A DNA stretch of 6,193 nucleotides from Actinomycetes bacterium. Lineage in GTDB: Bacteria > Actinomycetota > Actinomycetes > S36-B12 > UBA5976. The position numbers and the translations under genes are program-made. This document shows, piece after piece, positions 1 to 5,903 of this stretch; the stretch's first letter is position 1, and each line of letters begins with the position of its first letter. The notes under the pieces were generated by a model. That model was not told where the DNA came from, ran no database searches, and was given only the letters and a program-made list of their open reading frames with translations. The stretch lies in the NCBI GenBank assembly GCA_021784375.1, contig JAJXSV010000136.1:1-6193 (forward strand), in the 5' to 3' direction.

Positions 1-1128
1 CGAGGGCCCGTACCACACCAGGTCCCCTGGAGCAGCGGCTTCGAGCGCGACCCGGGTGAGTGCGGCCGCCGGCAACAGCGGGCGACCGGAGGCGACCGCA
101 TCCGCGCGTTGCCAAGCCCCCAGCCAATCGGCATCGGTGGGCTTGAGCCGGGAGACGTCGGGAAGGCGCGGCAGTTGGATCGCGGCCGTCGCGAAGGGGT
201 CGATGGTGGAGCGACCCACCGACACGTGCCGCCCCGCGGACTTCACGAAACTGCCGATGCTGCGCGAGAGCGCGAAGCGGCCAACCGTGACCACCACGTC
301 CGCACGCAGCGCGGGATCCGCAACCACCTCCTGGTAGTTCAGGATCGCGGTATGCCCGAGGCGAGCGCCGCTGCCCGGCTCTGCCAGCACCGGCCACTGC
401 AGGGCCTCCGCGAAGGCCACCACGTCGGCCGCCTGCGAAGGATCCGAGCAGATGACCGCACCCTTGGGCGTGGCCCCCCCGCTCGGCCAGATGCCCGACC
501 AGTTGCCGCGCGGCACCTCGGCCGAGTGGCGCGGAGCGGCGACGGTGGGGAGTCCGGCGAGCCAGGAGGCATCGCCGTCGCCGGGGACGAGCGGCTCGGC
601 GAAGGGAAGGTTGATGTGAACCGCCCCCGGCGCCGTCGTGGCATTGCCGTGTGCTGCGGCCACCGCGTCCGCGATGAGCCCGCGCCAGTGCGCGTCCGGC
701 TGCCCACCTGCCACCGCAGCGGCAATCGACTTGAGCACCGCCACCCCGAAGATCTCCCGTTGGTCGATCGTCTGGTTGGCACCTTTCCCGCGCACCGATG
801 GCGGCCTATCCGCGGTGAGGAGCAGCAACGGCACCCCGGCCTCCGTCGCCTCGAAGGCGGCGGCATGGAAATGGGCGGCAGCGGTGCCGGAGGTGCAGAC
901 CACCGCAGTGGGTGCAGCCAGGCGCCTCGCCATGCCGAGTGCGAGGAAGGAGGCCGAGCGCTCGTCGACGCGCACATGCAGCCGCAATCGGCCCGCGGAG
1001 GCAGCCTGGGCAAGGGCGATCGAGAGTGGTCCGTTGCGCGAGCCGGGCGCCAGCACCACGTCGTCGATGCCGCTTCGGAGCAGGCCGTCCACGAGTGCTC
1101 GCGCCTGCGCGGTGCTGGGATTCGTCAT
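1..1128 (-). CDS. menD: 2-succinyl-5-enolpyruvyl-6-hydroxy-3-cyclohexene-1-carboxylate synthase MenD, C-terminus cut by the window edge
   Basis: MenD is a cytosolic thiamine-diphosphate enzyme that joins isochorismate and 2-oxoglutarate to give SEPHCHC, the first committed menaquinone step. I translated this frame from the sequence; it is open for 376 codons to the window edge. Seen: APGSRNGPL at residues 27-35, VDERSASFLALG at 54-65 with the expected cofactor-activating glutamate E56, CTSGTAAAHF at 78-87, LTADRPP at 104-110, GANQTIDQREIFG at 116-128, and WPVLAEPGSGAR at 245-256. These place the pyrimidine-binding domain at about 1-180 and the middle domain after it. The family is about 550 residues, so the diphosphate-binding domain lies outside. 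The ATG at 1128 is 7 nt after the menC stop, with an SD-like AAGGTGG (1136-1130) that overlaps that stop and sits unusually close to the start. It is the last visible gene of menB-menC-menD. Confidence 0.96.
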   Translation of the reverse strand, partial: MTNPSTAQARALVDGLLRSGIDDVVLAPGSRNGPLSIALAQAASAGRLRLHVRVDERSASFLALGMARRLAAPTAVVCTSGTAAAHFHAAAFEATEAGVPLLLLTADRPPSVRGKGANQTIDQREIFGVAVLKSIAAAVAGGQPDAHWRGLIADAVAAAHGNATTAPGAVHINLPFAEPLVPGDGDASWLAGLPTVAAPRHSAEVPRGNWSGIWPSGGATPKGAVICSDPSQAADVVAFAEALQWPVLAEPGSGARLGHTAILNYQEVVADPALRADVVVTVGRFALSRSIGSFVKSAGRHVSVGRSTIDPFATAAIQLPRLPDVSRLKPTDADWLGAWQRADAVASGRPLLPAAALTRVALEAAAPGDLVWYGPS

Positions 1129-1135
1129 GCCACCT

Positions 1136-2131
1136 TCATCGTTGGTGCTCGGCGCCGACATGCTTCCATGCCCGCAGGAAGCGCGCACGCCAGCGCTCGC
1201 GCATGTCGTCGTCGACCAGCCCGGCCGGGTCGAAGCGCTCGGGGCGCTCGCGCCGCACCTGCAACCGCCCGTCGATGATCGTCGGCGGCTGTGTGAGCAC
1301 GTCCTCCGCGAGCAGGGCGCCGGTGCCAAGCCCGCAGGCGTGCTCCAATTCGGGGAGGCAGCCGGCCAGCCAGAGCCCGCTGGCCAGGCCCACCGACGAA
1401 TCGAGGCTGCCGGACACGACAACGGGCAGCCGGCAGCGCGCCGCCAGTTCCAGTGCGGGCACGACACCGCCCAGTGGGATCGACTTCAACACGGCGATGT
1501 CCGCAACCTCGCGCAGGTCGGCGACTGCCGCCGCGGGGTCGGCGGCCAGGCGGATGCCCTCGTCGACCGCCACCGGCACGTCGAGCTGGCGGCGGATCGC
1601 CTGCAGGTCGTCCCGGTCGGCGACGGGCTGCTCGACGTACTCCAGGCCCTCCGCAATGGCATCGAGGACGCCGATGCGGGCAAGCGCCTCCGTGAGCGTC
1701 CAGCGCTGATTGGTGTCGATGCGGATGGCGCCGCTCACGCCGGCGTCGTCCAGCGCAGCCCGGATGGCTGCCACGCGCTGCACGTCGTCGTCGAAGTCGA
1801 CCGCACCGACCTTGGTCTTGATGGTGGTGCAGCCCTGGCCGATCGCCTGCTCCACCAGGTCCCGAGTGGTCAGGGGATCGGTGACGGGGATGATGGCGTT
1901 CACCGGGACTGTCGTGCGCAGCAGCATGGGCCATCGCCCGTACGCCTGCTCCAGCGCAGCCGCCAGCCACCGTCCAGCGTGCTCATCGGCATGGTCGGCA
2001 AACGGCGCGAACTCACCCCAGCCGCTGGGGCCCTCGATGAGCAGCCCCTCGCGCACGGTCACACCCCGGAATTCACGCTTCAGGGGCAAGGCGAAGACGC
2101 GAGCGCCGGCGAGGATCTGCTCCGGCGTCAC
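1136..2131 (-). CDS. menC: o-succinylbenzoate synthase MenC
   Basis: MenC is an enolase-superfamily enzyme that dehydrates SHCHC to o-succinylbenzoate in the cytosol. The 331-residue frame has the family's catalytic pattern: the KxK lysines in TIKTKVG (K105, K107), metal ligands D139 (IDTNQRW), E167 (VEQP) and D190 (VDEGIR), and the opposite lysine K216 (LKSIPLGG). The N-terminal capping part includes GWGEFAPF (37-44), and [13 protein letters not shown] follows in the C-terminal barrel. The 28- and 23-residue spacing of the metal ligands is close to that of E. coli MenC. The start is a GTG at 2131 that overlaps the menB stop as GTGA. No clear Shine-Dalgarno lies upstream, so translation is probably coupled to menB (inference). 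All expected catalytic residues are present, and the operon context makes a generic enolase-superfamily enzyme unlikely. Confidence 0.96.
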   Translation of the reverse strand: MTPEQILAGARVFALPLKREFRGVTVREGLLIEGPSGWGEFAPFADHADEHAGRWLAAALEQAYGRWPMLLRTTVPVNAIIPVTDPLTTRDLVEQAIGQGCTTIKTKVGAVDFDDDVQRVAAIRAALDDAGVSGAIRIDTNQRWTLTEALARIGVLDAIAEGLEYVEQPVADRDDLQAIRRQLDVPVAVDEGIRLAADPAAAVADLREVADIAVLKSIPLGGVVPALELAARCRLPVVVSGSLDSSVGLASGLWLAGCLPELEHACGLGTGALLAEDVLTQPPTIIDGRLQVRRERPERFDPAGLVDDDMRERWRARFLRAWKHVGAEHQR

Positions 2132-3060
2132 GGTCGCTTGGGGAATCGGGCGAAGTCGGGTTGACGCTTCTCCTTGTAGGCGTCGCGGCCCTCCTGGGCC
2201 TCCTCCGACATGTAGAACAGCAGGGTGGCGTCCCCAGCGAGCTGCTGCACCCCAGCCAGGCCGTCATCGGCCGCGTTGTGGGAGGCCTTGAGCATGCGCA
2301 GCGCCAGCGGCGAGTACTCGAGCATCTCGCGGGCGAAGGCGACCGTGGCGATCTCCAACTCCTCGAGCGGGACCACCTCGTTCACCAGGCCCCAGTCGTA
2401 GGCCTGGGCGGCGCCGTACTGGCGGCAGGTGAACCACACCTCGCGCGAGCGCTTCTGGCCGATGCTGGCAGCCAGCAGCCCCGAGCCGTAGCCCCCGTCG
2501 AAGGAGCCCACGCGGGGACCGGTCTGGCCGAAGCGGGCGTTGTCGGCCGCGATGGTGAGGTCGCACACCACATGCAGGACGTGGCCACCGCCGATCGCGT
2601 AGCCCGCGACCATGGCGATGACCGGCTTCGGCGTGCGCCGGATCTGCACCTGGAGATCGAGCACGTTGAGCCGCCCGATGCCCTGCTTGGCCACCTCGTC
2701 ACCCCCGATGTAGCCGTCATCGCCACGGATCACCTGGTCGCCGCCCGAGCAGAAGGCCCAGTCGCCCTGGCCGGTCAGGATGATGACGCCCACCGACGGG
2801 TCATCCCGGGCCGCGTCGAAGGCGTCCTTCAGCTCGATGACCGTCTGGGGCCTGAAGGCGTTGCGCTTGTGCGGGCGGTTGATCGTGATCTTCGCGATCC
2901 CGGCCTGGTCGCCGGTGGACAGCTCGTAGCGGATGTCCTGGTAGTCGCCGACACCCTGCCAGGCGCAGCCGGGCCTGATCGAGGAGTGCGCCGGATCCTG
3001 CGCCGCGGGCGAGGAGGGCTCCACCACGGGGGGCAGGACGTACCGGGAACGCGTATCCAT
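2128..3060 (-). CDS. menB: 1,4-dihydroxy-2-naphthoyl-CoA synthase MenB, bicarbonate-type active site
   Basis: MenB is a crotonase-fold enzyme, usually hexameric, that closes the ring of o-succinylbenzoyl-CoA to give DHNA-CoA. The 310-residue frame shows [11 protein letters not shown] (61-71), FCSGGDQ (103-109), [12 protein letters not shown] (152-163), [16 protein letters not shown] (177-192), EVWFTCRQY (207-215) and the C-terminal tail with Y283. It aligns with E. coli MenB at a constant offset of 25 residues, the extra length being N-terminal. Q179, G181 and W209 match E. coli Q154, G156 and W184, which bind catalytic bicarbonate. Mycobacterial MenB instead carries an aspartate (QTD) at the glycine position. 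The ATG at 3060 has an SD-like GAGAGG (3075-3070) with a 9-nt spacer. It is the first gene of menBCD, divergent from menE. Confidence 0.97.
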   Translation of the reverse strand: MDTRSRYVLPPVVEPSSPAAQDPAHSSIRPGCAWQGVGDYQDIRYELSTGDQAGIAKITINRPHKRNAFRPQTVIELKDAFDAARDDPSVGVIILTGQGDWAFCSGGDQVIRGDDGYIGGDEVAKQGIGRLNVLDLQVQIRRTPKPVIAMVAGYAIGGGHVLHVVCDLTIAADNARFGQTGPRVGSFDGGYGSGLLAASIGQKRSREVWFTCRQYGAAQAYDWGLVNEVVPLEELEIATVAFAREMLEYSPLALRMLKASHNAADDGLAGVQQLAGDATLLFYMSEEAQEGRDAYKEKRQPDFARFPKRP

Positions 3061-3069
3061 GGGAGGGAT

Positions 3070-3075
3070 CCTCTC
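3070..3075 (-). promoter_or_regulatory. Shine-Dalgarno of menB
   Basis: Read on the minus strand, GAGAGG lies 9 nt before the ATG at 3060 and supports that start. It lies inside the 39-bp divergent gap, so the menB leader and any upstream contacts for menE transcription share the same DNA. Confidence 0.6.
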
Positions 3076-3085
3076 TGTTCACGCC

Positions 3086-3091
3086 TAGGCT
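3086..3091 (+). promoter_or_regulatory. Putative -10 box of menE (TAGGCT), leaderless arrangement
   Basis: TAGGCT fits the TANNNT -10 pattern of actinobacterial housekeeping promoters. It ends 8 nt before the menE ATG, so transcription would begin at or within a base or two of the start codon. No Shine-Dalgarno-like sequence precedes this ATG, which fits a leaderless mRNA. I see no convincing -35 box at the expected distance (about 3063-3068). The start site is inferred, not demonstrated. Confidence 0.45.
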
Positions 3092-3092
3092 A
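3087..3092 (-). promoter_or_regulatory. Putative -10 box of the menBCD operon (TAGCCT)
   Basis: On the minus strand, TAGCCT overlaps the menE -10 box by five bases, because the stretch TAGGCTA reads as a TANNNT box on both strands. Transcription would start near 3079-3080 and leave a leader of about 19-20 nt that contains the menB Shine-Dalgarno. No good -35 match is visible on this strand either. Support comes from geometry and from the lack of any other space for a promoter in the gap. Confidence 0.4.
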
Positions 3093-3099
3093 TCCGCCG

Positions 3100-4254
3100 A
3101 TGTCCAACCTTGTACTTTCCGTGCGACCCGGCGCAGCCGGTGTGCGCGATGCCATCGCGCGGGTGCGCGAAGCACTCGACGGCGGTCGCTCCGTGGCCCT
3201 GCTCCATGGCACGGACGGCCCGCCACTCACGGGCGAGATGACGCCGGAGGGCTGCATCGTCCTCACCACCAGCGGCTCCACCGGAGCTGCCCGGGGCGTC
3301 GAGCTCGACCTTCCGGCATTGCAGGCCAGTGCGCGCTTGGCGGAGGAGCACCTGGGCGGTCCGGGACTGTGGCTGACCGCGATGCCGGTGACCGGTGCGG
3401 GCGGGCTCAACACCGTGGTGCGCTCCCTGCTGAACGGCCACGAGCCGATGATCTGGGAGGGCGTCTCAGGGGCGGGTCATTTCGACGGCAGTTCCTTCAT
3501 GCCCTCGCTCCGCGCGCTGCGCAGTGCCGCCGCGACCGCGGGCATGCGTGCGTACACCTCACTCGTCCCCACGCAGATAGCCCGGCTGCTCTCCTTCGCC
3601 AACGTCGATGACCTGGCGTCGATCGACGCGCTGCACGAGCTGGCGAAGCTGGATGCGGTGCTCATCGGCGCGGACGCCCTGAGCGACCAGTTGCGCCTGG
3701 CCCTGCGGGGATACGGCATCCACTTCGTCACGACGTACGGCGCGACCGAGACCTGCGGCGGATGCGTGTTCGACAATCGCCCCTTCGCCGACACCAGCGT
3801 CGACATCGAGGGCGAGGAGCCCGGGCGCATCGTCATCAGCGGACCCACCGTGGCCGCGCGCTACCTCGACGACGCCCCCGAGCTGGCCAACCGGCGCTGG
3901 CGTTCCAACGACATCGGGCGCTGGCGACTGGGTCACCTCGAACTCGTGGGTCGGCTCGACGAGGTCGTGAAGGTCGGCGGGGCCGCCCTCGCGCTGCCCC
4001 TCATCGCGAGTGCCCTGCGCGTACTCACCGGCTCCGAGGAGATCGCCGTGCTCGCCCGAGATGACGCGGAATGGGGGCATGTGCCGGTCGCCTTCGTCGC
4101 TAACTGCGACGTCTCGGATGCGACGCTCCGCCAGTTCGCGGCTGCCGCGGCCGGCCGCACGTCCATCCCACTCGACATCGTCCGCGTCGATCGCATCCCA
4201 CTGCTGAGCAACGGGAAGCTCGATCGTCAGACCCTGCTCGCCATGGTGAAGTGA
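3100..4254 (+). CDS. menE: o-succinylbenzoate--CoA ligase MenE
   Basis: MenE activates o-succinylbenzoate with ATP and transfers it to CoA, supplying the MenB substrate. The protein has 384 residues, a short form like other actinobacterial MenE proteins (E. coli MenE is about 450). Adenylate-forming motifs appear in order: P-loop TTSGSTGAARGV at 56-67, YGATET at 213-218, NDIGRW at 270-275, GRLDEVVKVGG at 284-294, and C-terminal NGKLDR with the expected catalytic lysine K373. The P-loop is unusual: the canonical Pro-Lys pair is Ala64-Arg65. The reading frame stays open far upstream, antisense to menB, but ATG 3100 is chosen because homologous sequence begins there and a -10-like box lies just before it. 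Its stop overlaps the menA start, so the two are probably one transcript. Confidence 0.95.
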   Translation: MSNLVLSVRPGAAGVRDAIARVREALDGGRSVALLHGTDGPPLTGEMTPEGCIVLTTSGSTGAARGVELDLPALQASARLAEEHLGGPGLWLTAMPVTGAGGLNTVVRSLLNGHEPMIWEGVSGAGHFDGSSFMPSLRALRSAAATAGMRAYTSLVPTQIARLLSFANVDDLASIDALHELAKLDAVLIGADALSDQLRLALRGYGIHFVTTYGATETCGGCVFDNRPFADTSVDIEGEEPGRIVISGPTVAARYLDDAPELANRRWRSNDIGRWRLGHLELVGRLDEVVKVGGAALALPLIASALRVLTGSEEIAVLARDDAEWGHVPVAFVANCDVSDATLRQFAAAAAGRTSIPLDIVRVDRIPLLSNGKLDRQTLLAMVK

Positions 4255-5150
4255 TGGCCACGACCTCGCAGTGGCTGGCCGCCACCCGACCGCGCACCCT
4301 GCCCGCAGCGATCGCCCCCGTGGTCGTCGGCTGGGCGGCGGCCTGGCACGATGCCCATGACCTGGGCATGTCCGGCAGCGTCGCCGTCCTTGCCATGCTC
4401 GTCGCGCTGGCACTGCAGGTGGGCGTCAACTACTCGAACGACTACAGCGACGGGGTGCGCGGCACCGATGAGGTTCGGGTCGGCCCGGTGCGACTCGTCG
4501 GCCAGAAGCTGGCGCCAGCGGCTCAGGTGAAGGCAGCGGCCTTCGCCATGTTCGGCACGGCGGCCATCGCCGGGATGGGTGTCGTGGCGCTCACAGGCGA
4601 ATGGCAGATGCTCATCATCGGCGCCCTCGCCATCCTGTCCGCCTGGTTCTACACCGGGGGCAAGAACCCCTACGGCTACCTCGGCCTGGGCGAGGTGTTC
4701 GTCTTCGTCTGGTTCGGCCTGGTCGCGGTGCAGGGCACAGTGTTCGTCCTGCTTGGTCGGACGACTGCGCTCGGCTGGCTGTTCGGTGTGGGAGCGGGAG
4801 CACTCTCCTGCGCCCTGCTCGTCGCCAACAACCTGCGAGATGTCCCCACCGACATCGCGAGCGGCAAGCGCACCCTCGCAGTCCGGCTCGGCGCATCGCG
4901 CACCCGCTGGTTCTACATCGCCCTGATCTGGACCGCGCTGATCGTGCCGTTCATCGCGATCGCCGGCGGCGCGACCCGCTGGTTGGCCCTGGCCTTGCTG
5001 GCTGCGGCGAGCGCGCACCGGCCGGGATGGGCGGTCATCCGTGGTGCGAGCGGGCGCGAACTGCTGCCCGTCCTGGCCGCCACCGGTCGCACGCTCCTGG
5101 TGTGGGCTGCGAGCATCTCACTCGGCCTCTGGCTGGGATCCCGCTTCTAG
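4254..5150 (+). CDS. menA: 1,4-dihydroxy-2-naphthoate polyprenyltransferase MenA
   Basis: MenA is an integral-membrane UbiA-family enzyme that attaches the polyprenyl tail to DHNA, giving demethylmenaquinone. Counting from ATG 4254 it has 298 residues, the usual length. Seen: RPRTLPAAIAPVVVG near the N-terminus, the first aspartate-rich motif NYSNDYSDG at 59-67, RVGPVRLVGQKLA just after it, YTGGKNPYGYLGLGE mid-protein, and the second motif NNLRDVPTDIASGKRTLAVR from residue 192 (N192, D196, D200). The two motifs bind the Mg-prenyl diphosphate in this family. About eight or nine hydrophobic segments separate them. The start is ambiguous by one codon: GTG 4251 (GTGA overlap with the menE stop) or the adjacent in-frame ATG 4254. 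Either arrangement implies translational coupling to menE. Confidence 0.96.
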   Translation: MATTSQWLAATRPRTLPAAIAPVVVGWAAAWHDAHDLGMSGSVAVLAMLVALALQVGVNYSNDYSDGVRGTDEVRVGPVRLVGQKLAPAAQVKAAAFAMFGTAAIAGMGVVALTGEWQMLIIGALAILSAWFYTGGKNPYGYLGLGEVFVFVWFGLVAVQGTVFVLLGRTTALGWLFGVGAGALSCALLVANNLRDVPTDIASGKRTLAVRLGASRTRWFYIALIWTALIVPFIAIAGGATRWLALALLAAASAHRPGWAVIRGASGRELLPVLAATGRTLLVWAASISLGLWLGSRF

Positions 5151-5159
5151 CAGTACCCG

Positions 5160-5192
5160 GGGACGGCCGTCGAACGCCGGAGCGCCCGTCCC
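5160..5192 (+). terminator. Possible stem-loop after menA
   Basis: GGGACGG (5160-5166) can pair with CCGTCCC (5186-5192) around a 19-nt loop, beginning 9 nt after the menA stop. The palindrome GACGGCCGTC (5162-5171) lies within it as an alternative fold. No T-tract follows, so this is not a textbook intrinsic terminator. U-less hairpins have been proposed as terminators in actinobacteria, and GC-rich DNA forms such pairings easily by chance. Confidence 0.3.
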
Positions 5193-5212
5193 GCACGCGT
5201 CCCCACGTCCCG

Positions 5213-5378
5213 GTGCGACGCTGTACGACCGGCGCGCGGTCACCCGGCGTCGTACCAGGTGAAGGCGCGCGAAGTGCGACGCTGTACGACCGGCGCGCGG
5301 TCACCCGGCGTCGTACCAGGTGAAGGCGCGCGAAGTGCGACGCTGTACGACCGGCGCGCGGTCACCCGGCGTCGTACC
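5213..5378. repeat. Array of three identical 44-bp palindromic elements with two identical 17-bp linkers
   Basis: Elements lie at 5213-5256, 5274-5317 and 5335-5378. The linkers at 5257-5273 and 5318-5334 are also identical, so the period is exactly 61 bp with no mismatch seen. In each element the first arm GTGCGACGC can pair with the last arm GCGTCGTAC (nine pairs, one a G-U wobble). A central GACCG/CGGTC hairpin with a 5-nt loop sits between them. A second copy of the left arm, GTACGAC, can pair with the same right arm GTCGTAC, giving an exclusive alternative fold. GGCGCGCG occurs in both the element loop and the linker. The array fills most of the gap between convergent menA and the DUF4229 gene. 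It resembles REP or other intergenic palindromic units, or a two-way terminator block; its function is unknown. Confidence 0.9.
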
Positions 5379-5382
5379 GGCG

Positions 5383-5625
5383 TCAGTCCTCGTCCTCCTT
5401 GCGGGAATCGGCGTCGATACGGGCATTGATGCGGGAGAAAAGGCCGCCCACGGACTTTCCGAGCTGATCCCGTTGCCGGTTGAGCAGCACCAGCGAGAGC
5501 ACCCCGCTCGCCAAGAAGGCGACGACCGCGAGGGCCACGCCGCGCATGCCGAAGAGGTACAGCACGAAGCCGACGGCGAGCAGCACCGCCAGTCGCAAGG
5601 TCGAGTAGCGGATGAATGCGAGCAC
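5383..5625 (-). CDS. DUF4229-like small two-helix membrane protein
   Basis: An 80-residue protein with two hydrophobic segments (about 9-25 and 29-48), followed by a charged, hydrophilic tail rich in Arg, Asp, Lys and Glu. The opening LAFIRYSTLRLAVLL and the NRQRDQLGKSVGGLFSRINARI region resemble the DUF4229 family of actinobacterial proteins, whose function is not known. The start is set at GTG 5625 rather than an upstream in-frame ATG (5673): it overlaps the previous gene's stop by one base (TAGTG), has SD-like AAGGGA (5640-5635) 9 nt before it, and gives a family-like N-terminus. It is the last gene of a coupled trio with the PLDc_N protein and ccdA. The stop codon is 4 bp from the palindrome array. 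The family call is from recognition, not a search. Confidence 0.8.
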   Translation of the reverse strand: MLAFIRYSTLRLAVLLAVGFVLYLFGMRGVALAVVAFLASGVLSLVLLNRQRDQLGKSVGGLFSRINARIDADSRKEDED

Positions 5626-5903
5626 TATTTCTCGTCCCTTCGATTGCGCCAGTCCCGCAGGCGCTTCCTCCACACCTCGTCCTCGAGGCTGCGCAGGAAG
5701 TGCGCGTCGTCATCGGGTGCGTGGAGGGAATCCCGGCGACGACTGCCGAACACGAACCACAGCAGCGTCCCGACGCCTGGCAACAGCATCGTGAGCAGCA
5801 CCCAGGCATAGCGCGGCAGCACATTCGGATTGCGGGTCATGGCGGCTTCGACGATGAAGTAGAGCCAGACGGCCGCCAGCACGAAGAAGAAGAGCGTCCG
5901 CAT
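5625..5903 (-). CDS. PLDc_N-domain small membrane protein
   Basis: A 92-residue protein with two hydrophobic segments (about 4-20 and 32-52) and a long charged C-terminal tail. The pattern VWLYFIVEA, then LPRYAWVLLTMLLPGVGTLLWFVFG followed at once by SRRR, is typical of the phospholipase D-nuclease N-terminal domain (PLDc_N). That domain often occurs alone in actinobacteria and has no catalytic HKD motif, so a lipase or nuclease activity should not be inferred. The start ATG 5903 shares one base with the ccdA stop (TGATG), which suggests coupled translation; only a weak GGCGGG lies upstream. The position between a cytochrome c maturation gene and a DUF4229 gene suggests a membrane or respiratory setting, but the molecular role is unknown. 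Confidence 0.82.
   Translation of the reverse strand: MRTLFFFVLAAVWLYFIVEAAMTRNPNVLPRYAWVLLTMLLPGVGTLLWFVFGSRRRDSLHAPDDDAHFLRSLEDEVWRKRLRDWRNRRDEK

Noticed and set aside
109..2164. Two long plus-strand frames (109-1278 and 638-2164) opposite menD and menC
   Set aside because: Their translations are low-complexity, rich in Arg, Ala, Gly and Pro, and match no family. The opposite strand encodes full-length motif-bearing MenD and MenC across the same DNA.
3061..3082. A palindromic operator around GGATCC upstream of menB
   Set aside because: Only the 6-bp core is symmetric; the flanking match is imperfect and coincides with the menB Shine-Dalgarno, which explains the purine-rich stretch.
2161..3099. 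An open frame antisense to all of menB, continuous with menE, which would make a 697-residue protein
   Set aside because: The upstream part has no recognisable protein features and mirrors menB codons; stop-poor antisense frames are expected in high-GC genes. MenE homology begins at ATG 3100, right after a -10-like box.
3559..5018. Minus-strand frames opposite menE and menA (3559-4413 and 4227-5018)
   Set aside because: They lack recognisable domains or plausible start signals, and reflect the codon bias of the real plus-strand genes.
5213..5378. A CRISPR array
   Set aside because: The sequences between repeats are identical to each other rather than unique spacers, there are only three repeats, and no cas gene is nearby.
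5383..5673. A longer DUF4229-like protein starting at the ATG at 5673
   Set aside because: The extra 16 residues overlap the PLDc_N coding sequence and look unlike the family N-terminus. GTG 5625 has a well-placed Shine-Dalgarno and a 1-nt overlap with the previous stop.
5240..5824. A minus-strand frame that reads through the repeat array and would encode a repeated peptide
   Set aside because: It lies out of frame across the DUF4229 and PLDc_N genes, and its repetition only reflects the DNA repeat. The period of 61 is not a multiple of 3, so successive copies fall in different frames.
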